Below, piece by piece: positions 46,101-57,900 of a DNA stretch of 64,000 nt. Position 1 is the stretch's first letter. The number at the start of each line of letters is the position of its first letter. Both the position numbers and the translations under genes were made by a program. This stretch comes from Sipunculus nudus. Taxonomy: Eukaryota > Annelida > Sipuncula > Golfingiida > Sipunculidae. Location of the stretch: positions 34,991,956 through 35,055,955 of the forward strand of contig CM049318.1 of the NCBI GenBank assembly GCA_026874595.1. The letters run 5' to 3'. The notes below the pieces were generated by a model, which searched no databases, had not been told where the DNA came from, and was given only the letters and a program-made list of their open reading frames with translations.

Positions 46101-48913
46101 TTCATGAAGCCTTATAATGCGATCCTCAGACGTAGATGTCATGACACTCTGGCGCCAGTGATCTGGTCGTAATGCCAGAGGGTCAATATGTCGTACGTCA
46201 TGTATTACATACTTGATTAAAATTATATAGTCATATCGTTTCCCCATTGAAACGTCTCTTTTACATAGTCACCTTACGATTAAATAAAGTCAGCTCACGA
46301 AACAATAAGAAACACCTACCCGTCTTGTTGAATACAACATGCATGACCTTTGACCTGACGCTGGTCCATGAGATGATCAGGCTCCCTATGTGTTTACCGT
46401 ACATGTGGTACCAGAACACCAGACAGTACTTATCCACGGTGGCCGCGACATTTGGACTGACCATAAGCCGGGCCACGTCACCCTCACGGGCCGTACTGGC
46501 TTCAGTGTAAACGTACTTGCCTGTAATAATACGAAAATGTAGCATTCCATATGTGTATATACAGTAAGTATGCGTATATATAGTAAGCGTATGCAAATAT
46601 AGTATCAGATGCGAATGCAGCACTTTTCGATCGCTTACGATAGCGGTTGAAAACGCATGCGCATGGTAAGGGACGGGATACTCCAAACGTTGACGTCAGC
46701 GCTAGGGTTTTCCTCTGGCAGATGACTTCAGTACTCATGCAGCTCTTTTCTATAGATCCGAATTTGCAGCATACGTACGCGCATACGCATACGTTATAAT
46801 TGAATCATAGGCGTCCGTTTACTAGCTGCATTCCGCAAACGTATACTGCATACGCATCGCAGAGGCATACAAGGAATGCTAGCAGCGCAGGCTAGTCATA
46901 TTTTATAATCTGTTCCAAACTAACAACCGTAGTTAATATGTTTAATAATTTAAATAATAAATCTACTTAATAATTCTCAGTATTCTTATGAAGCCGGGAT
47001 TTGGAGAAGAGGGATGGATGGGTGCGTAATTGTGGGCGCACGCGATGGCCTATATATTTGGCTGTGAAGATTCGACAAGTTACCGTTATATCACAATTTA
47101 AAGTAAAAGTCGTACCGGTTTCGTTAAATGTTCCTGTATCGACACGTTTATTATATATAGCCATCTAACTGAAAGTCGAAATTTAAATAGGGACATGCGG
47201 CTTTTAATAAAAGTCAAAGAGCCAGCGTGTGTAAGAAGAATAATCATTCGCAAGAAATCATTGAATCGAAATATGATTGGCTAATCACCGTACGATCAAG
47301 ACAATTTAAAGGGTCTATTCCGATATCCGGCGTTAAGTAAGTGTTGCTGTGCCGTTCTGGTCCATCGCTGTCATTCCTGCCGTGTTTCCGGTTTGTTTCC
47401 CGTTAAGCCACGTTTTTCTTTTATAATGTCTTACTCTAGAAACCTGCCGACACTTACGACCTACTGACGATGTCGTAAAATTGTCGTAAATGTTAATAAT
47501 ACACTGCTAATGAAACTTACCAGTGTTATCCCCCTTGGTGTGGTCGAAATCAGGACCAGTGCTTGCCGTTGGGGTAGGTCCTTTAAGTGCAAACCACGTG
47601 AAGTCTCCCTCACTCAGATCTACGACGAGAAGACTGTCACATGGAACCTCAAACGAGCACGAAAACACCACCTTGCGGCCAGTAACTGAAACAACAAGAA
47701 GAAGGAATGAATAACGAGCAAAATGACCCTCGACGATGATAGGCTTGACTTATGCTTTACGAATGACTCAAATATACACAAAAGACATAAAATATATATA
47801 CTGACGGATCATTTAATATTAAATGCCACACATATTCACCTAGGAAATATAAATGAATTTGCCAAAAATACGTACATGCAAAGTCAGATACAGGACATGC
47901 ATGCAAATTAGCAGCAAGACTGCAGGATGGCCAGAATCAGATATAGACGCATTTACACAGTAATCTAGAGGATGTGTGTTAGTTAATATTCTGCATTCCG
48001 ATGGTGCTTCGCAATCACACATACATGCACAGGTCGAGTCGAAAACATTATAGCTGCTCGCTTTTGAACAGGAAACCAGGTCATCCCATGGCAACACCAA
48101 CGCAAACTGGGTAGTGATCCCTTACCACATGGTTGTCTGTGCCATACGATGACACATATATATATACACATACATGTGGACCCAAAAAACGCATGGTAGC
48201 TGTTCACATTTTGTTGGAAATCCTGCTTATCGCCACCCAGTATTCACCAATTATCACGTGTCTGTGCCAGAGGAGGATATATATATATATATATATATAT
48301 AAACATGTCGACCCAAAAACATGATAGCTCTTCAGCTTTAGAGACAAAATCCAGCTTTCTACTACGGTTGTTATCACTTCCCTAACTGCACATATTGTGT
48401 GTAGGTATCCTGTACCCTTGCTTGGATATCCGTCGCTTAAAAAAAACACACGAGAAAGCTAATCCTGTGCGGAATAAAAAATCGTATGAAATCCAATATT
48501 GTGCGTTTCACTGGGGGCTCAAAATGTTTATGTATTCAAATGAGCTTAAGTGCCTAGACCGTACTCACTTGAAAAGTTTAGCTTCTCTGGGTCAGACAGT
48601 TGTTCCTAAATTAGGGACTATCATCGGCGAAATCATTTCTGTTTTCACCGATCCATATGGAGACATACCTGATTTGATTGTTAAAGGGATATAAGGAAAA
48701 TAGAGTGGTATGTTATGCAACTATATAATAAAAATGTACTTACATTCTTATTCCTGAAACTTTTTTTCGCCTGGATCATGTAGTTTTATTGTTCATTGAA
48801 ATGTCTCCAATTTTCAAACAATTTTAAGTATTTTACTAAAACAGCAAGATATATATGTGGAAAGACAGAGACGCAGGCTCAGAAATTCAAGGCATATATG
48901 AAGAGAAAGAAAA

Positions 48914-48957
<44 letters not shown>

Positions 48958-51900
48958 CAGCAAGATAGACTGACATATATAAACAGATACACAGTAAGAT
49001 ATAATGTTGAGAGAAAAAGAGAGACAGAGAAGCAGACACAGGAATGAAATGCATATCTAGAGACAGTAAGAGAGAGAGAGAGAGAGAGAAACGAGCAGAA
49101 ATAAAGGACGACCGTTACCCTCATATGACGAGCGTAATGTATGATGTGTATGGTATAGTCTGATCATTTCCACATGTTAACGTCTCTTTTACACAGTCAC
49201 CCGACGATTAAATCATGTAATATCACGAAACAATGAGAATATATAATAATAAACAATAATTTTCATACTTATACCCTTTTTTAGCCTTGATGTTAAAGTT
49301 TTATTGTTAACTAAAATATCTCTAGTTTTAGAACAACACTTAGTCTTCTACTAAGGCTCTCTAACAGCAAATAGCAACGAAGCGCAGGTAAAGAGCACGG
49401 AAGCTGGGGCTATCACTTACCACACGGATTCCTGCGACAGGCCCTGACCTCCCGGGTGGACAGGCCATGACCCACAGGCCCGCACGTCCTCTCCCGGGCC
49501 TCCTCCCCTCCTTCACCACACGTCACCGAGCATGGGCCCCAGGGACTCCACGCCTCACACGTCACAGAGACTGTAATGTGAAGAGCAGGAAACATCTTAT
49601 GTTGCATGAGATACCTATTCCCTCAACTCTTTGTGCCAAAACCTTCATATTTGTTCACTCTTTGAAACTAAGATTGCTTTTGCTGATATTGACAACTTTC
49701 TAATTCCACTGGAACTGAAATAAATTGCAATAGTCATCATTTTTTATATTTGATTTCCTTTGATAAAAAGTTAAACCAACATTTTTTTCGGTTTTCATTC
49801 GATATTTCCATGACCATGGCAATAAAATCTCCATATTCTTTCTGAATAAAACAGTAATCAATTTGACATGCGGCAAATAACCTTTACGCGGTCATATAAA
49901 ATACCATTGCCCTTTTTAAAAACAGCAACTTTTTACCACTCTAATAGCACCTAAAACATTCTGGTCCACATGAATGTCTGAGTCAACCTGAATCACGTTT
50001 GTGAAATCACCTTCTCAACCTTCGACAGCATTTGATTAAACAGTACACTACGTGTACAGCCTACTAGTGTGAACATACCCCTTGTTCTATCACCTTTAAC
50101 CTCAACTGTCCCGTAAACTCCCCTTCCCCCTCCTCCGCCCGATCACTCCTCAGTCTATCACTGAGACTCCCAATGAATATTTCGCTCAAATGATTGTTTA
50201 CGAATATTTCTCTAAAACGGGCTTCTGTACAGTTTTGGCGAAAAAAGGTCTACGTTCAAAGGAAACGCACGCAACAGACACGTCATCGCTTAAAGTAGCA
50301 CAATTGAGCCTATATCTAAAATCAATAAAAAAAGTTTTTATTTTTATTCATTATTGACTCCATGAAGTATACATTCTCAAAAATTCTGTATGTATACACC
50401 AGTCATTATAAATTAAAATTCGATTTTTCATTAAGAAAGACACTCAGAAGAGGGAAACAAAACGGGTTTTGAGGTTTAGTCATGAATTTTAATAATAATC
50501 CAGTTTAATGTGGCTTGCTAGTTCTAGATGATTGGAAGAGTGTGCCTTTGAAAATTAAAAAAAAAAAAAAAAAAAAAAATGTTAAAATATTACGTGAAAA
50601 TGAATGAGAAGTTAGACCGTGTGTACCATAAAAAAGTACACTGTATCAGGTTTAATGAATTTAAAACAGCTTGAATATAAATATAGAGTTTTTTCCTCAT
50701 ATCTTCCTTGAGAAGAAAGTATTACATGAGAATACTAACGAAAAATGTTTTTCTTTTCAATAATATATGAGGTCTAACTGCATATAAATTAGTGTTAACG
50801 GGACATGAAGTAGAAAACCAACTAGAGTCACAGCTTCCGGGTAGAACGCTGACGTCATCGACAGCAAAGCCACCAGTGGCGTTTCCTCCAGTTTGCACAA
50901 CCACCATGATGACCCGGAACTGTTCCGCGGGGTCAAGTTCAATGTCATGTTGATGCTTTTTCCATGTTGCTTTGTAAATGCCAGCTGAAACATAAGAAAG
51001 GAAGTTTTTCACGACGCTTTCTAAGGGCATACATGGAAAAGATGGTATTTATTTATTTATTTATTTATTTATATACATTATTTTACGAGGGTATCATACA
51101 AACCCAATTAGTGCCAAGGCACTAATCTCACTTGGGGCCCTCGAGAATTATTACAAATAACATTTTTCTACATACATAGGTAAATACATATAAAATCTCA
51201 ATATGTAAATCAGAAACTGATTCAAACAGAAATACATAATGATGATCGACTGTCTAAGAACATGGAATGATAAAGTCGACGATTATACATTATACGATAA
51301 AATTGAGCATATATCAAGATAACTAAAATACATGGCATGGTAGATAAAAAATAAAATATTCTAAGATGACACTCTGTGGTCAGTCTGTATCTGAAATAAA
51401 TATTGCTTAAGTGCCCGTTTAAAGGATTGTAGTTCCCCTGAAGCTTTTACTGATATTGGAAGGTTATTCCACATACTGGCACCCGTGTATCTGAAGGACC
51501 GCCGCATGGTCTCCGTGCGAGCAAAAGGCAGAGCCAGTCTTGTCTGAGAATTTGACCTTAAGGAATATCGAAAGTTCTCTGGCTCGAAAGGAAAAAGACT
51601 AAGCATATACTGAGGAGTGAGACAGTTAAAAACCTTAAACATTAGAGTACATGTGTTATATCGGACGACATTCTCAAAATTGAGCCATTTTAATTTATAA
51701 AACATAGCATCACTACTGGTCTCTATAGGAAGACCTAGAATAATACGCGCAGCCCGTTTTTGGATACGGGAGAGGCTTTTTATGTATGATATACATGCCT
51801 GTCCCCATATGTTTATACAATAACAGATGGAAGGTAATATGTAAGAACTGTAAAATAATACTTTACATCTACGGTTCAGGTACTGTTGAGGTCTCCACAA

Positions 51901-54900
51901 AAGGCCTAATAGCTTACTACATCGGTTATTTACATGCGTGATATGAGTACGCCAAGACAATGAGCTATCAATATAAACACCTAGAAGTTTGATTTAATCC
52001 ACATTTGGTATCATCACACCATTTATATGTACATTTAGAGTGTCTGTCTCAATCTGTCTCTTACGTTGAGATGAACATATTAGCATTGCCTGTGTTTTTT
52101 TTAGTATTGATGACAAATCGGTTAGTTGTGCACCATGTGTTAATTTTTGATAAATCCGAATTCAGAGTTCCCTCAATACTAGATACATATTTATCAGATA
52201 CATATAATGTTGTGTCATCTGCATACATTTCCATTTGACAATGAGTAAGATGAAGTGGTAAATCATTAATGTAAGGAAGAAACATGAGGGGGCCGAGGAT
52301 TGTATGAAGAAAACGTCTTTCATATGTTAATGACACACTATGAGAAGAATGCAAGATAAGGGTAAAATAGATGAAAATACACACGCTTCATTTTAAGTTT
52401 GATTAAAAAGTAAATTTATTTAAACTGTACGCCTTAAGACTTTTAGTTTCATAAGCATCAATATGTTGCCAACAGCAAAAAAAAATTAAAAAACAAATAA
52501 TTATTCTTAGAACACCGACTCAGCGGTATTACCTGCGTCCAACAAGAAGTTCCCTGAAGATTTATAACGAGAGCATCCTCAGTCATAAAAATGGAGCTGT
52601 ACTATATTTAAGGAATCAGCTAGATCGTTCTTTAACATTTGAGTCGTCTGGCAAAGGCTCATTGCACTCCTCAAGTGGCGGTTTACATCGCAGTCGTTTC
52701 AAATCTCCTTTGTTTGAACCGCTGCTTTATATAGTAACCTTTTTGGGTCTCAACAACAAGGCTGGCACTGCTCCAAGAATCAGACCTTTTGATAGCGGAG
52801 TTTCTAGGACTTCAAACTTGGAGTTGGATGCAGAATTTGATACCACGTTTTCATTGGTCGAATTACAATTGTTCGACGTGTACCGGCCCTCCAGATGAGA
52901 CCCGGAGAATCGTGCTATACAATGCAACGGTTAAACCGAAGGAGAGCTGAAGAGACTGCAATGTATAGCCACTGTGTTAAGAGTATAAGTTCGTTGGTAT
53001 ATTTTTTTTTAAATCAAGGAAATGTTCAACCCAACAAAGCCTTAAAAAAAACACCTATTCGGAAGCCATTCTCCGTCATGTACATCATAGCATGAATTCT
53101 AACCAACTCATCCTAATCTTAGCCAAAGGGAAGAACTCACCAATAACATCGGGTAGGACGACTAATTCAGAGAACGTGGAGCTGTTTGAGATCATGACGG
53201 TCAGAGCACCTGTATGGTCACCGTCATTGTACACCCAGAATGTAACGCACATTTTACCGTCCACTGGCGCTGAAAGCGGCTGTGACGTCATCGCGGATGT
53301 CGCTGTCCTGTTTCTTTTGACATCTGCGTATCTGTACTTTCCTGGTAATCATAAAAAAATCAAATGAAAACTAGTATGAATTAACTTCTATGATTTCAGA
53401 TAAAATTGAGAATAGCTCAGCTGTTGCGAAATATATTACAGTAGAACGCCTGTATTACGGTCACCATCGGGACTGGATGAAAGTGGCCTTTATACAGGAG
53501 TAGCCGTTATACAGGACTTGAACAGGAAAGGGGGTTTAAAATATGAAACCAAGTTCAAATATTTATTACAATCTTCATAATTTTATATGATCTTTCGCTT
53601 CCTCTTTAGTATGTTTTGAACTAGAGTTAGGCAGACACCATAGATTTTTGCTAGTTGTCGGCTGCTTTTCCCGTCATCACTCTCCCTTATCAGATCTACC
53701 TTTCCTTTGAAACAAGTTCATGTCTTTTCTTAGTCGACATAATGGTCAAAGTGATTGGGACAGAGTATGCATAACATTTTATACATGAAACAATGTTTAT
53801 TTTGCATTATTATACATTTCATTATTATTCATGTATGAGTAAATTGTGCGATGTTTGCCGCACTGTTTTCGTTTGATGTACGTGTTCACAAGGACATTAA
53901 AGAAAGTTTAAAGATCCATAGTTTGGCTAACGTTTTACTGATGACATCATCGGGACCCGCTGGTTGTCATTCGTTAATTAAATGACAAACACCCTGATTA
54001 AGATCCGGCTCACATGACTGATTCCCAAACATACACGCAGATGGGATCATATGCCTTACTTTTGTCCATACCGTATTTGACGTCATAAGCCCCCCCCCCC
54101 CCCCCCGGGTTTGGGAGATCACTTTATGAAACTAAAGGATGAGCCATCCTAACCTCACTTTTCTCCCTAGCCAACATAACACAGGACAACGTAATGCTTT
54201 CATTTCTCCCCGCCAAGCTTAAAAGTTACCACAAGTTTTTATTCAATCTCCGTTAAGCTATATCATCTAATATAATAATAATATTAGTTACACATAACAG
54301 AATCAGTGGTAAAGTGTATCATAGATAACACTGAATGACGGTGTCCGTGAAGGCAGACCCTGCAGGTGGCCATGTTGATCGGGTGACCAGAATTCAGGTA
54401 CGTATGTGGATGTATTATGCAATGAAATATATATTACTTACCGTATTTGCTCGTGTACAGGACCACAGGCTCTCGTTTCCAGCACTACAATGGCCCAGAA
54501 ACCGAAAACACATTGAGTATGGGCGATATACCGATTAATAATCGGTATATCGCCCATACTCAATGTTTTTTTCGGTTTCTGGGCCATTGTAGTGCTGGAA
54601 ACGAGTGCCTGTGTACAGGACGATAAATTTTATCCTAAAATATTGGCAAAGAAGGCGGCCATCTTATACACTGGTACAAGTTTCACAGCGTCCTCAGGGC
54701 CGCCAAGGATAATTTACGGCAATTTGAATTATTACGTCGGCCGAACTTGACCCCGTGAATATCAGTGATCATGTCCGTATGGTGGTAATATACACTCAAA
54801 AAGAACATTACAATGCATTGATTTTTTTTTTAATTTATCGTTTATACATCAGATTTCCATGTGCACATAGTTAAATAATTGGTAAGAAAAGGTTTGCCCT

Positions 54901-57900
54901 TGCCGCATTGACACAGGGATTTTAACTGAATCAATATATGAAAGCCCTTCTGACAGTAGAGCCAGTGAATTTACGCAACCGCGGACGGAATTGCGGAATT
55001 GACAGACCAAACGGAATTCCCAATCCTGATAATATATAAGTTTTAATGTATTTTTTGCCAAAAAAATATCTTGGCAATTCATTTTAAATATGTACACAGT
55101 GATATAATTGTCGATGCCGCTGACAGCGTGCAGGGCTTACCCGTGTACTCAAGATCCCAGTGCCCTGGGTTAATCTGTGTGTATACAGCGCTCGCGCAGT
55201 TTGCTACTTATATCCCATTTAATCAGTCTTAATATTTTTAGGCCGTCGCTTATGTTGAGTTCGGCAAGACTTTAAAACACTTTAACCCTCAGTCTCAGTG
55301 TTAACGCTTATCGGACTACCACTCTGCAAAATGGGCCTGTTTGAACATAACGTAGGCATAACAAACTCTGGCACAGCCAAACAGCGCGAGATATTCAGGT
55401 GCACACGCGAAGAGCGCAGTCAAAATGTTCCAGCTGGCTGTAACGGTCACGATTTGCGAGTGGCACTTTGCAGTTAATACACGGGTACACAAAAATGCTG
55501 CCAGCTGCTCCTGTCACCACGGCAGAGTTAATATTACTGGAACTGTCGTTACAAAATTATTGCGATAGTGTCAACAATATGCACTTACATTTGGCCCATG
55601 GATCGTAATATTCTTTAAGCGGAGATATATCACTGGACACGAAGGTCCATGTGTGGACTATCTGGATACATGATTTCAGTGCGAATGTTACCAAGCGGGT
55701 CGAGCTGTAGGACCGCTGTTGGCGTTCTCATAGCAACGATGTCATTCACATGAGGCGTGGCGGCATGGTATGCAAATGCGGGGGAATCGTCAGGTCCTCA
55801 AAAAAGCCTTGTGACGCCTTAATATGCAAATATCAGGGATTCACCCTACGGATTTTACAGGGCTTTAGTGATAAGAGCCGGCACTGAGTAAAGTCTATCG
55901 ATACATGGAATCACGTTTAATTTTTAGCATTTTTAGCTCAGCTGACTATAATTCATCTGAGCTATAGTCATGGTCCATTGTCCGTCGTCCGTCCGTCTGT
56001 CTGTCTTGCTACTTATATCCCATTTAATCAGTCTTAATATTTTTAGGCCGTCGCTAATGTTGAGTTCGGCAAGACTTTAAAACACTTTAACCCTCAGTCT
56101 CAGTGTTAACGCTTATCGGACTACCACTCTGCAAAATGGGCCTGTTTGAACATAACGTAGGCATAACAAACTCTGGCACAGCCAAACAGCGCGAGATATT
56201 CAGGTGCACACGCGAAGAGCGCAGTCAAAATGTTCCAGCTGGCTGTAACGGTCACGATTTGCGAGTGGCACTTTGGCAGTTAATACACGGGTACACAAAA
56301 ATGCTGCCAGCTGCTCCTGTCACCACGGCAGAGTTAATATTACTGGAACTGTCGTTACAAAATTATTGCGATAGTGTCAACAATATGCACTTACATTTGG
56401 CCCATGGATCGTAATATTCTTTAAGCGGAGATATATCACTGGACACGAAGGTCCATGTGTGGACTATCTGGATACATGATTTCAGTGCGAATGTTACCAA
56501 GCGGGTCGAGCTGTAGGACCGCTGTTGGCGTTCTCATAGCAACGATGTCATTCACATGAGGCGTGGCGGCATGGTATGCAAATGCGGGGGAATCGTCAGG
56601 TCCTCAAAAAAGCCTTGTGACGCCTTAATATGCAAATATCAGGGATTCACCCTACGGACTTTACAGGGCTTTAGTGATAAGAGCCGGCACTGAGTAAAGT
56701 CTATCGATACATGGAATCACGTTTAATTTTTAGCATTTTTAGCTCAGCTGACTATAAGTCATCTGAGCTATAGTCATGGTCCATTGTCCGTCGTCCGTCC
56801 GTCTGTCTGTCTTGCTACTTATATCCCATTTAATCAGTCTTAATATTTTTCAGGCCGTCGCTTATGTTGAGTTCGGCAAGACTTTAAAACACTTTAACCC
56901 TCAGTCTCAGTGTTAACGCTTATCGGACTACCACTCTGCAAAATGGGCCTGTTTGAACATAACGTAGGCATAACAAACTCTGGCACAGCCAAACAGCGCG
57001 AGATATTCAGGTGCACACGCGAAGAGCGCAGTCAAAATGTTCCAGCTGGCTGTAACGGTCACGATTTGCGAGTGGCACTTTGGCAGTTAATACACGGGTA
57101 CACAAAAATGCTGCCAGCTGCTCCTGTCACCACGGCAGAGTTAATATTACTGGAACTGTCGTTACAAAATTATTGCGATAGTGTCAACAATATGCACTTA
57201 CATTTGGCCCATGGATCGTAATATTCTTTAAGCGGAGATATATCACTGGACACGAAGGTCCATGTGTGGACTATCTGGATACATGATTTCAGTGCGAATG
57301 TTACCAAGCGGGTCGAGCTGTAGGACCGCTGTTGGCGTTCTCATAGCAACGATGTCATTCACATGAGGCGTGGCGGCATGGTATGCAAATGCGGGGGAAT
57401 CGTCAGGCCCTCAAAAAAGCCTTGTGACGCCTTAATATGCAAATATCAGGGATTCACCCTACGGACTTTACAGGGCTTTAGTGGTAAGAGCCGGCACTGA
57501 GTAAAGTCTATCGATACATGGAATCACGTTTAATTTTTAGCATTTTTAGCTCAGCTGACTATAAGTCATCTGAGCTATAGTCATGGTCCATTGTCCGTCG
57601 TCCGTCCGTCTGTCTGTCCGTCCGTCCGTCCGTCCGTCCGTCCGTCTGTCTGTCTGTCCGTCTGGATGTCCGTCCGTAAGACTGGCACGTTTCGACACCG
57701 TTGGACCTACGAATCTGAATTTCGGCATACAGTTAGATATCCCCATAATCTCCTACCATGCCAAAAATTGGGTCAATAGGACTTCGTTCCTTTGAGATAT
57801 TAAGGAAAAACCTCAATTTTTTATTAGAAATCTATTTTCACACTTCAGGACTGCCTAATATCAAAACCACTCATCTGGTTTTCTTCATATTTACCATAAA

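Larger units (their letters stand above)
45497..46310. repeat. Paralogous intron segment A (right part)
   Basis: GACTCAGTAGGCA, CATGCAGTCATAAATTCAAC, AAACATGCCGAGGGGTTTAC and the block up to GTGTACCTGTAG align in order with segment C (62880-63325). CACAGGAATGAAATGCATAT and AACGTCTCTTTTACA / CACGAAACAAT align with segment B (48830-49230). The hAT-like element split this segment from its left part at 37010-37191. Confidence 0.75.
35369..46319. other. 11-kb intron with nested transposons
   Basis: Holds a TAA-repeat tract, a GA-rich segment, the hAT-like element (37192-45496) with its nested insertions, the paralogous segment A (parts at 37010-37191 and 45497-46310) and a decayed MAM exon (46055-46162). 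35600-37000 has no recognised gene; a short 37-bp tandem (TTCCATCACA, TTGCTCAGTGAA) lies near 35970-36040. Confidence 0.75.
50985..53140. other. Intron with LINE fragment and foldback MITE
   Basis: Contains LINE remnant 2 (51045-52310) and F1 MITE copy 2 (52670-52985). Nothing else recognised. Confidence 0.7.

Noticed and set aside
48395-48694. 99-codon plus-strand open frame
   Set aside because: No recognised domain and no promoter or splice context; left as unexplained intron sequence.
57546-57795. Three overlapping frames rich in SVRPSV or TDGRTD
   Set aside because: Low-complexity translation of the CCGT tract.
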